NCBI GenBank assembly: GCA_024688885.1
Contig: JAILDV010000033.1
Coordinates: 1 to 36,687, forward strand
From: Bacteroidaceae bacterium
Lineage (GTDB): Bacteria; Bacteroidota; Bacteroidia; Bacteroidales; Bacteroidaceae
Direction of reading: 5' to 3'
Length of the DNA stretch: 36,687 nt
The notes beneath the pieces are model-generated. The model was not told the origin of the DNA, did not search any database, and worked only from the letters and a program-made list of their open reading frames with translations. Of the stretch, positions 29,479 through 35,485 are shown piece after piece. Made by a program: the position numbers and the translations under genes. The stretch's first letter is position 1. The number at the start of each line of letters is the position of its first letter.

Positions 29479-31476
29479 ATGCAGAACAGCACATTATATT
29501 TACAGCGGCTCCGCCAACTCCTGCAGATGGAATACGACTCCGAGAAAGAGGAGTTCCGAGTGCAGTCAGAGAAGATGGGCATCAAGCGGAAGATACACCG
29601 TGGCATCTGCTGGTATCCCGTTGAAGCAGGACGCAGTTATTACAATTCACTGAACCAGCTCGTCGTTGAAATCGTCAAAAAAGACCATGATGAATCGGAT
29701 GAAGACATCGAACATCTGTTCGAATATGGAAAACCCGTACAGTTCTTCAATACCCTCTCTCCAGCCCTCTCCCCCTACGGAGAAGAAAGCCATCCGGATG
29801 GTTCTCCCCATAGAGGGGGAGATGTCCGTAGGACAGAGGGGGTCTCTTATTTCCCCTTTTCATCGACGGTTTCCTATGTTGATGGCGACAAAATGGTGGT
29901 GACACTACCCTCTTCTCAAGCACTCATCGACTTGCAGAACACCGACCATCTTGGGGTGCAGCTTTACTTTGACGAAACTTCGTACAAGACTATGTTTCAT
30001 GCACTTGACGAAGTGATAAACGCAAAAAACAATAGGCTTTCCGATTTGCGTGACATCTTCGCTGGGCAGCAGAAACCGCAGAAGCGCTCATTCACTCCCA
30101 TGCAGTTTCCTTGGCTGAACAAGACACAGGAACAAGCAGTGAACGAAGTCTTGTGGGCAAAAGATGTCGAGGTGGTGCATGGACCTCCAGGAACAGGAAA
30201 GACCACCACCCTTGTGGAAGCCATCTACGAAACGCTGCACAGAGAGACACAGGTGCTGGTGTGTGCCCAAAGTAACATGGCAGTCGATTGGATTAGCGAG
30301 AAACTGGTTGACCACGGTGTGCCTGTCCTTCGCATCGGCAATCCCTCCCGTGTGAACGACAAGATGCTCTCCTTCACCTACGAGCGCAAATTCGAGAGCC
30401 ATCCCGACTATCCCGAATTGTGGAGCATCCGCAAGACCATTCGTCAAATCAAGGAAAACCGCAAACGAGGCGACAATGTACATCAGAAGATTGCCCGTCT
30501 TCGCGATCGTGCCACCGAAATAGAGATGGCCATCAACGCACAGCTGTTTGATGAGGCGCGCGTGGTGGCATGCACCTTGGTGGGCTCAGCCAACAAACTC
30601 TTGGTTCGCCACAAATTTTCCACCCTATTTATTGATGAAGCAGCACAAGCGTTGGAACCCGCATGCTGGATTGCCACAAGGCGAGCCTCGCGAGTCATCC
30701 TTGCCGGTGACCACCAGCAACTTCCACCCACAATCAAGTGTTACGAAGCGATGAAACAGGGCTTGGGGAAAACACTCATGGAACGCATCGTCGAGAATCA
30801 GCCAGATGCTGTCACGTTGCTCAAAGTGCAATACCGCATGAACGACAGCATCATGAAGTTCTCATCCGATTGGTTCTATCACGGACAAGTGGAATCAGAT
30901 GGCAGCGTGAAACATCGTTCCGTGCTCGATTATGAGCATCCCATCGAATGGATAGACGGCAACGAGATGCTGCAGCAAGTGAACCAGAAACTGAAAGTAG
31001 AAGAAAAATTAGACATCGATTTCGCCGAACAATTCATCGGCGAGAATCATGGACGCATCAACAAGGCAGAAGCAGAATTGGTGCTGTCCACCCTCAACAA
31101 CTATATCAATAAAATTGGTCAGGAACGTTTCCTTGCAGAACGTCTCGATGTAGGCATCATCTCCCCCTACAAGGTGCAGACACAATATCTTCGTCAGCAG
31201 ATACGCAAACGTGCAGAATTCCGACCCTTCCGTCAGGTCATCAGTGTCAACACCGTCGACGGCTTCCAAGGTCAGGAGCGCGACATCATCATGATCAGCC
31301 TTGTGCGCAGCAACGACAGCGGACAAATCGGTTTCCTATCCGACCTTCGCCGCATGAATGTAGCGATGACACGAGCCCGCATGAAACTCATCATCTTCGG
31401 TGACAAATCAACGCTCCAGCACCATGCTTTCTATCGGAAACTCATACAATATGTGGAGGAAGTGACGGAGGAATAA
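29479..31476 (+). CDS. UPF1/IGHMBP2-like superfamily 1 helicase with an inserted repeat
   Basis: A 665-residue SF1B-type helicase or AAA-ATPase of the DNA2/NAM7 group. Motif I is GPPGTGKT (235-242), motif II DEAAQ (386-390), motif III GDHQQLPPT (410-418) and motif IV QYRM (451-454). Motif V is VDGFQGQERD and motif VI NVAMTRAR. The N-terminal 200 residues hold the small beta-barrel type region. Residues about 91-123 (TLSPALSPYGEE and on) are encoded by an imperfectly palindromic repeat at 29752-29845 and look foreign to the fold. Substrate, RNA or DNA, is unknown. It closes a three-gene operon and ends at the hairpin at 31481-31511. Confidence 0.85.
   Translation: MQNSTLYLQRLRQLLQMEYDSEKEEFRVQSEKMGIKRKIHRGICWYPVEAGRSYYNSLNQLVVEIVKKDHDESDEDIEHLFEYGKPVQFFNTLSPALSPYGEESHPDGSPHRGGDVRRTEGVSYFPFSSTVSYVDGDKMVVTLPSSQALIDLQNTDHLGVQLYFDETSYKTMFHALDEVINAKNNRLSDLRDIFAGQQKPQKRSFTPMQFPWLNKTQEQAVNEVLWAKDVEVVHGPPGTGKTTTLVEAIYETLHRETQVLVCAQSNMAVDWISEKLVDHGVPVLRIGNPSRVNDKMLSFTYERKFESHPDYPELWSIRKTIRQIKENRKRGDNVHQKIARLRDRATEIEMAINAQLFDEARVVACTLVGSANKLLVRHKFSTLFIDEAAQALEPACWIATRRASRVILAGDHQQLPPTIKCYEAMKQGLGKTLMERIVENQPDAVTLLKVQYRMNDSIMKFSSDWFYHGQVESDGSVKHRSVLDYEHPIEWIDGNEMLQQVNQKLKVEEKLDIDFAEQFIGENHGRINKAEAELVLSTLNNYINKIGQERFLAERLDVGIISPYKVQTQYLRQQIRKRAEFRPFRQVISVNTVDGFQGQERDIIMISLVRSNDSGQIGFLSDLRRMNVAMTRARMKLIIFGDKSTLQHHAFYRKLIQYVEEVTEE
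29752..29845. repeat. Imperfectly palindromic repeat inserted in frame in the helicase gene
   Basis: A GC-rich block rich in CCCTCTC and GAGGGGG. It is centred on the perfect palindrome CCATCCGGATGG, with flanking arms CTCCCCCTACGGAGAA and TTCTCCCC..AGAGGGGGAG that pair imperfectly. Its translation (TLSPALSPYGEE) is of the type seen where dispersed intergenic repeats are translated. Composition is unlike the rest of the gene, and the frame is kept. Confidence 0.65.
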
Positions 31477-31480
31477 GAAA

Positions 31481-31517
31481 AGAGGGATTGTCAATCGCGG
31501 ACAATCCCTCTTCTTTT
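31481..31517. terminator. Terminator between the helicase and a small convergent gene
   Basis: AGAGGGATTGTC (31481-31492) pairs perfectly with GACAATCCCTCT (31500-31511) around a 7-base loop, followed by TCTTTTC. The last codons of the leftward gene at 31491 lie in the stem. Confidence 0.75.
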
Positions 31518-31682
31518 CAGTTCTGTCAGTGTCACACTGTCCTCATAATTGCGGATATGTGAGCCATGTGCAATTTGATACGCCCTATCCGGTGTGGTGC
31601 CGCACATTTCCCCTATCTCCTCATAGATGTCAGCATGATGTGACTTTCTATATGGATGCATCATGATGCTGATGCGCTTCAA
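31491..31682 (-). CDS. Small unknown protein, possibly DNA-binding
   Basis: Up to 63 residues, basic and His-rich, ending LTELKRRGIVRD. I do not recognise the family. The segment MCGTTPDRAYQIAHGSHIRN has the look of a helix-turn-helix, but this is a guess. The start is uncertain: TTG at 31682 or ATG at 31664. Upstream the frame is closed by an ATG-TGA pair, hinting that a longer original start may have been lost. The stop codon sits in the loop of the terminator hairpin. It lies downstream of tRNA-Glu. Confidence 0.45.
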   Translation of the reverse strand: MKRISIMMHPYRKSHHADIYEEIGEMCGTTPDRAYQIAHGSHIRNYEDSVTLTELKRRGIVRD

Positions 31683-31727
31683 AATCTTCGATACCGTAAT
31701 CTTTCACATATCCAGTTTAGTATTTTC

Positions 31728-31769
31728 AAAAAGAAATGTGGCAATCTCTTTCTTTGAGCATTACCACAT
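31728..31769 (-). terminator. Terminator after tRNA-Glu
   Basis: On the leftward transcript ATGTGG..CTC pairs with GAG..CCACAT around AAAGAAA, followed by TTTCTTTTT. It lies 6 bases past the end of the tRNA. Confidence 0.65.
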
Positions 31770-31775
31770 ATTTTG

Positions 31776-31847
31776 TAGCGCCTACGGGAATCGAACCCGT
31801 GTTCCATGCGTGAGAGGCATGTGTCCTAGCCGCTAGACGAAAGCGCC
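31776..31847 (-). tRNA. tRNA-Glu, anticodon CTC
   Basis: A 72-base cloverleaf. The acceptor is GGCGCTT with AGGCGCT, with one G-T and one T-G pair. The D stem is GTCT/GGAC and the anticodon stem is CATGC/GCATG. The anticodon loop CTCTCAC gives anticodon CTC (reads GAG). The T stem is ACGGG/CCCGT with loop TTCGATT, and the discriminator is A. CCA is not encoded. A promoter box lies about 18 bases upstream. Confidence 0.93.
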
Positions 31848-31865
31848 ATTTTTCGTTTGCGAGTG

Positions 31866-31873
31866 CAAAGGTA
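31866..31873 (-). promoter_or_regulatory. tRNA-Glu promoter, -7 box
   Basis: Read leftward it is TACCTTTG followed by C, an exact consensus match. The start would be about 12 bases before the tRNA 5' end. Confidence 0.65.
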
Positions 31874-32130
31874 CGATGTTTTTATGAAACACTAGCACGA
31901 TGTGTCGTTAAAGAATGTTAAACACCCCAAAGAATGTATACACAGAAGAATGAGGGGTGAGGAATGAAGAGTTGCCATGCGGGGTGTTAACATCGCGTTA
32001 GCCTAATTGAGCTAAAACTTGTATCAGTATTTCAAAGAACGATTGGACAGGTGTGTTGAAAGGTGAGAGTTGAGATTATTTGCGGTGCGCGCTTCCGCAA
32101 GGTTCTCTTCATTCCTAACTGATCTCGCTG

Positions 32131-32161
32131 CAAAGTTACGGCGAGATTAGTGGGTGGCAAA
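32131..32161 (-). promoter_or_regulatory. Orphan leftward promoter beside operator-like palindromes
   Basis: Read leftward: TTTG (32161-32158), exactly 19 bases, then TAACTTTG (32138-32131), a complete consensus. The repeat array at 32162-32229 abuts its upstream side. A 26-codon frame (MKRTLRKRAPQ..) follows, starting at an ATG about 14 bases from the predicted start, but no recognisable gene. The transcript would run toward tRNA-Glu. Confidence 0.6.
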
Positions 32162-32229
32162 AATATTCTCGATAAATCGGAAAAAACGAGAATATTCTCG
32201 ATTTCTGGCATAAAACAGAGAATATTCTC
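32162..32229. repeat. Three AATATTCTC repeats with GAGAATATTCTC palindromes
   Basis: AATATTCTC starts at 32162, 32191 and 32221, a spacing of 29-30. The second and third copies are preceded by GAG, making 14-base palindromes (CGAGAATATTCTCG and AGAGAATATTCTCT). The spacing is close to three helical turns, so proteins bound to each would lie on one face, as for a repressor or activator array. Confidence 0.7.
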
Positions 32230-32238
32230 TATCTTGCA

Positions 32239-32307
32239 ACTCGTTTGTGGGCAAGACTTACGTTCGTTTGTTAGCAAGACTTACACTCGTTTGTGGGGAA
32301 CACTTAA
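32239..32307. repeat. 23-bp tandem repeat, three copies (array B)
   Basis: Units start at 32239, 32262 and 32285. Shared core: TCGTTTGT..GCAAGACTTAC; the third copy diverges slightly (GGGAACACTTAA). Confidence 0.8.
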
Positions 32308-32557
32308 TGGAGGCAGTGAGGGTCACTTGTATTTAGGGGTAAGAGTGTAGAGTTTAGGGTTTAGGACTCTCTCTTGCCTTACAAGATTCATAATGTGCGA
32401 CTATGTTGTTTAAGAAATGAAAAAATGATTGTACTTGTATCATCAAACACGGGCACTCAGCGCTAAATAACACGCGCTGTAAGAACGAAATATTATTCGC
32501 TGGGTGTACAAAATGAGATGCACACAGTGCGCACGTAGTTCATCAACACCTTTCAGC

Positions 32558-32649
32558 GTCACTAATATACACACTTCAATGTCACTCGTATACAACATCA
32601 AACGTCACTAATATACTCAGCCCGATGTCACTATAAACTCCGTAGATGC
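32558..32649. repeat. 23-bp tandem repeat, four copies (array C)
   Basis: Units start at 32558, 32581, 32604 and 32627, each beginning GTCACT and mostly followed by (A/C)(A/G)TATAC, with a variable tail. A more decayed unit may precede at 32535. The fourth unit runs into the gene remnant at 32637-32668. Confidence 0.8.
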
Positions 32650-32691
32650 GCATGAAAGCATCAACAAGTTTTTTGTTTCTAATCTTGGTTA
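32596..32691 (-). pseudogene. Remnant matching the 72-aa gene
   Basis: Read leftward, 32637-32668 matches 34689-34720 inside the 72-aa gene at 27 of 32 bases. In frame it encodes VDAFMRIYGV against ADAFMRIYGV in the intact gene, and across DAFMRIYGV all base differences are synonymous. Similarity stops on both sides; leftward it passes into array C. This is a fragment of a paralogue, with no start codon. The ends given are approximate. Confidence 0.6.
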
Positions 32692-34257
32692 TTGAACTAA
32701 AAAAGCAATAATTGCACCTAATATCACAATCAATGCCACCAATCCATAAATAAGCCATCTCGTTTGGTTACCTATGGCATTGTTGGGCGCAGCAAACAAT
32801 TGAGAGGTTTCTTGCTTTACTAATGGCGTCTTTTCTTCTTCATACGGATAAAAGTCCACCTTTAAAGTCCAACTCTTATTGGTTTCAGATTTGGACATGG
32901 AGGAAGTGTCATAATTGCCACCAATGCCTCCTGCTGCGACCAAGGCGTTGACTTCAATTTCAAGCGAAGAACTCTCTTTTGCCGAGACCTGCGAGCAATC
33001 AGATGTACTCACTGTAACATGATGAGAGTCCACATTACCCATTTTAAGTTGTCTTACGAGGTCTTGCCAAGATTTACGATGCGGATACCACACCAAATCT
33101 TCTGGAACATGCGCCTTTTCCTTAGGCTTGCTGAAGCTCTGACTCACAAGGCAATCGTTAACGGCTGTTTGGAAGGTTTCTTGCTCATTTGAATGTGAGC
33201 CATTTACTCCTCCACCAATACCCTTGTATTCTGCCCGAACATGCCCACCCATATTTTTCGCAGAAGTAGCAGATTCCTCATTTCTATTGCGGTCCTCTAT
33301 CTCAATGCTTTTGGCTCCTAAACATTGTAACAGATATCGCAATTCACTCAATTCATCCCGGAACAATTCTATCTGGTAAGTATCAAGTGGCAGGTAATAC
33401 GTTTCTTTATATGGATGACAAACATAAACCTCACCCACAACAGGATGCCCTTCTGAAAATTGTATTTCTGTTGGAAGATATTTCCAAGGCACCACTTTAA
33501 GATTATCAGGAAGCATCACATAGTCTTGGTCTGAGATGACAATGAATTTACGTTGACGATATGGGATGCTCAAAAAATCATTGGCAAAGGACAATGTTTG
33601 TTCTTCTATTAGGTTATCCATCTCACCATTCGTAGCCCAATAGGGGATGCCATTTTCTTCTTTGTATTTGACAAGTTCCTGCAAAGCCTTGTATTTATCA
33701 AATGCCGTACGATTCTCTCCCATCGCCATGACAACTCCTTTTGTTGCGTGTGCATCAGGAGCATCGTAATATTGAATGGACAGATTAATGGCATCCAATG
33801 CACCATTTTTATCACCGCTTTTGTACTTGACATAGGCCATAACATTATATAAACAAGCTATACACTCATCATCGTCTTCTTCAGACAATTCCGATGCAAG
33901 TTGTTCCTCGAATTCTTCTGCCTCATGACTTGAATAACTGCTAAGTTGAAGACTTTGGTCACGCAGACTGATTATTTCTTGCTTATGCTCTTGTTGGGAA
34001 TTGTTTTCTTCTGATTCAAGTTGCTCTAATTCGTATTCGAAAGTCTGGTCGTCCGATTCATAATTGCTTCCAAATTTATTTCCACATTTTGGACATTGGA
34101 ATTTGTACACTGGCCCTATTGTTGACTTTGCGATATCTGACATCATGTAGCCCAATGAACCCCCTATAACGCGCTCTGTGGTAAAAATGAACTCAGACAT
34201 CCTTTCTGATTTGTTCGCGTCACACCATTGACCACATTTTGGACATTTTCGTTTCAT
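32689..34257 (-). CDS. Unknown protein: N-terminal zinc ribbon, helical repeats, C-terminal membrane anchor
   Basis: A 522-residue protein of no family I recognise. Two CPKC knuckles (C5/C8 and C55/C58) at the N-terminus can form a zinc ribbon. An acidic, Gln/Glu-rich linker follows (about 70-135). A TPR-like helical part follows (ECIACLYNVMAYVKYKSGDK, about 137-200). After a mixed domain, two Gly/Ser-rich stretches (EYKGIGGGVNGSHSNEQ; VAAGGIGGNYDTSSMSKSE) alternate with strand-like sequence. The last 23 residues are one hydrophobic helix (WLIYGLVALIVILGAIIAFL), a tail anchor that leaves most of the protein in the cytosol. It is the last of three leftward genes, 24 bases after the 115-aa gene. 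Confidence 0.75.
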   Translation of the reverse strand: MKRKCPKCGQWCDANKSERMSEFIFTTERVIGGSLGYMMSDIAKSTIGPVYKFQCPKCGNKFGSNYESDDQTFEYELEQLESEENNSQQEHKQEIISLRDQSLQLSSYSSHEAEEFEEQLASELSEEDDDECIACLYNVMAYVKYKSGDKNGALDAINLSIQYYDAPDAHATKGVVMAMGENRTAFDKYKALQELVKYKEENGIPYWATNGEMDNLIEEQTLSFANDFLSIPYRQRKFIVISDQDYVMLPDNLKVVPWKYLPTEIQFSEGHPVVGEVYVCHPYKETYYLPLDTYQIELFRDELSELRYLLQCLGAKSIEIEDRNRNEESATSAKNMGGHVRAEYKGIGGGVNGSHSNEQETFQTAVNDCLVSQSFSKPKEKAHVPEDLVWYPHRKSWQDLVRQLKMGNVDSHHVTVSTSDCSQVSAKESSSLEIEVNALVAAGGIGGNYDTSSMSKSETNKSWTLKVDFYPYEEEKTPLVKQETSQLFAAPNNAIGNQTRWLIYGLVALIVILGAIIAFLVQ

Positions 34258-34281
34258 AATAGTATTGTATTTTTTAGATAA

Positions 34282-34629
34282 TTAACACCAAAGTTTTTCT
34301 TCTTCCATAAAAGAATCCCAATCATTGGTTTCTTTTTGTATTTTATCAAATTTCTTTTTAAATGCATCTCGTAAGACCAGTTCCATCTCCGACATCTTCT
34401 CTTTGATATTTTCACGACACGCTCGATGATAATCAGCTAAAGCGTTTTGTGTTTTTTCTAACGTTTGTGTATGTTGTTCATACTTTTGGGAGATTTCGTT
34501 TGTTACAGTTCCTTTGGATTTATCTGATAAGTCTTGTAATTCTTTTGCCTCCTTTTGTTCTTTATCACATAAATCTTCCCATATTTTTTTTAGTCTTTGG
34601 ATATCTTTCTTAGTATTCATAATCCTCAT
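34282..34629 (-). CDS. Unknown 115-aa coiled-coil protein
   Basis: A short, highly charged, helical protein (IQRLKKIWEDLCDKEQKEAK; later YEQHTQTLEKTQNALADYHR) with heptad-like spacing along most of its length and no membrane segment. It lies between the 72-aa and 522-aa genes. Its ATG at 34629 is one base after the stop of the 72-aa gene; an alternative ATG at 34620 has AGGA five bases upstream and may be the true start. I do not recognise the family. By position it may partner the membrane-anchored protein. Confidence 0.7.
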   Translation of the reverse strand: MRIMNTKKDIQRLKKIWEDLCDKEQKEAKELQDLSDKSKGTVTNEISQKYEQHTQTLEKTQNALADYHRACRENIKEKMSEMELVLRDAFKKKFDKIQKETNDWDSFMEEEKLWC

Positions 34630-34630
34630 T

Positions 34631-34849
34631 TTATAATTGTTTCACATCCAGATATGCTGTACTTAGCACACCTGCCTTCTTAATATCCACTCCATAGATG
34701 CGCATAAAGGCATCAGCAACGGCTTGACCTCCGTTGTTGGAAACGGGGTTGCAGAAAGATTGAGTTACTACTTCAACAGACATTCCTGGCTCAATGATGA
34801 TACCATTGGTTACTCTGCGAGTTTTGGTTGTGATTCTAAATCGTGGCAT
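34631..34849 (-). CDS. Small conserved-looking unknown protein (72 aa)
   Basis: A 72-residue protein starting MPRFRITTKTRRVTNGIIIE and ending in STAYLDVKQL, with a central GGQAVADAFMRIYGVDIKKA. From memory it resembles a small uncharacterised Bacteroidetes family, possibly DUF6140; I cannot verify this. No signal or membrane segment. It is the first gene of the three-gene operon. A related fragment lies at 32637-32668. A weak -7-like TAACTTTT (34907-34900 leftward) precedes it. Confidence 0.7.
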   Translation of the reverse strand: MPRFRITTKTRRVTNGIIIEPGMSVEVVTQSFCNPVSNNGGQAVADAFMRIYGVDIKKAGVLSTAYLDVKQL

Positions 34850-34930
34850 AGGTTAAGGTTTTTAGATGTATCAGCCTATAAGTCTCCTGATTCGGCTTAA
34901 AAAGTTAACAAATACCTATCCCATAATACA

Positions 34931-35025
34931 CAAAAAACGTGAGACCTGCATCATTGCTCGTCCCACATCTTGAGGCTCCTGAGAATTGCCCATCTAAGTC
35001 TGAACGAGCAACCCAAGACCTCACG
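34931..35025 (-). ncRNA. Structured RNA or terminator candidate
   Basis: On the leftward transcript CGTGAGGTCT (35025-35016) pairs with AGGTCTCACG (34947-34938), with two G-T pairs. Inside that, TTGCTCGT (35011-35004) pairs perfectly with ACGAGCAA (34961-34954). A 42-base loop remains, and a run of six T follows at 34937-34932. It could be a small RNA, a leader or simply a large terminator. It has no clear promoter. Confidence 0.35.
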
Positions 35026-35125
35026 CTGATACATTATATAGTAATAGTATATAACATACCCATGAGCATCTATCGTTGCATTGCTCATTGACTTAGACTG
35101 AAATTTTCTCAGGATTTCAAGATGT
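34965..35125. repeat. Imperfect inverted repeat, about 45 bases each arm
   Basis: The left arm 34965-35011 and the reverse complement of the right arm 35081-35125 share TTGCTC, GACTTAGA, TCTCAGGA and TCAAGATGT in order, with small gaps. The 69 bases between hold ATGAGCA/TGCTCAT, another short hairpin. Confidence 0.6.
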
Positions 35126-35228
35126 CAAGAACAAAGCGCATGATAAACGCTTTTCCATATATGGCATCCCCACACATCAAACTGACAGCAGAACGACTTT
35201 TCCCGTCACCTGAAAGTGACCTCGGCAT
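35109..35228 (-). CDS. Doubtful 39-aa frame with similarity to the 72-aa protein
   Basis: The frame begins MPRSLSGDGKSRS and ends KAFIMRFVLDILKS. Like the 72-aa protein it begins MPR, and KAFIMRF-LDILK resembles DAFMRIYGVDIKK, so it may be a decayed or shortened relative. A possible promoter (TTTG, 21 bases, then TATTTTG ending at 35239) lies so close that the leader would be only a few bases, which argues against translation from this ATG. Confidence 0.25.
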   Translation of the reverse strand: MPRSLSGDGKSRSAVSLMCGDAIYGKAFIMRFVLDILKS

Positions 35229-35358
35229 GAAGATGTTGCAAAATAAGTGAATAAAAGTGAAACTTCCAAACTTTTCCCCAACTTTTTCACTTGTGCCTAT
35301 ATTTATATATATATAAATGTAAGACTTCGTTTCGCGCCAAATCACCACACCAATAACC

Positions 35359-35483
35359 GTAATTACGTTACACGGTGCAGGGTAATTTGCCCGCAGGGTG
35401 AAAGGTAATGTGACGTTGCTGTGTTCCGTTTTATAGCGTTGCCGTATTTCAATTTGCAGTGTTGCCGTATCGCGTTATAATTT
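35359..35483. repeat. 23-bp periodic array, five drifting copies (array D)
   Basis: GTAAT(T/G) heads occur at 35359, 35382 and 35405, and GTTGC(C/T)GT cores at 35415, 35438 and 35461, all in one 23-base register. The first 38 bases match 17931-17968 of array A at 31 of 38 positions. Confidence 0.75.
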
Positions 35484-35485
35484 AA

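Larger units (their letters stand above)
31874..32688. other. 815-base repeat-rich non-coding region
   Basis: No convincing gene. From left to right it contains an orphan leftward promoter (32131-32161), three AATATTCTC repeats with palindromes (32162-32229), and a 23-bp triple repeat (32239-32307). Next come a weak hairpin near 32340-32381, and a CACTCAGCG/CGCTGGGTG inverted pair near 32453-32518. A 23-bp fourfold repeat (32558-32649) and a gene remnant (32596-32691) follow. Open frames here are created by the repeats. Confidence 0.7.

Noticed and set aside
32032-32277. An 81-codon leftward frame
   Set aside because: Its middle is the translated AATATTCTC palindrome array (repeating IENIL) and it spans a promoter, so it is a product of repeats. 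Only its last 26 codons lie after the promoter.
32340-32381. Telomere-like TTTAGGG run
   Set aside because: Only two TTTAGG copies within a weak hairpin; no array.
32239-32649. CRISPR array
   Set aside because: Periods are 23 bases with no constant repeat plus unique spacer of usual size (24-40 each), and no cas genes occur in the window.
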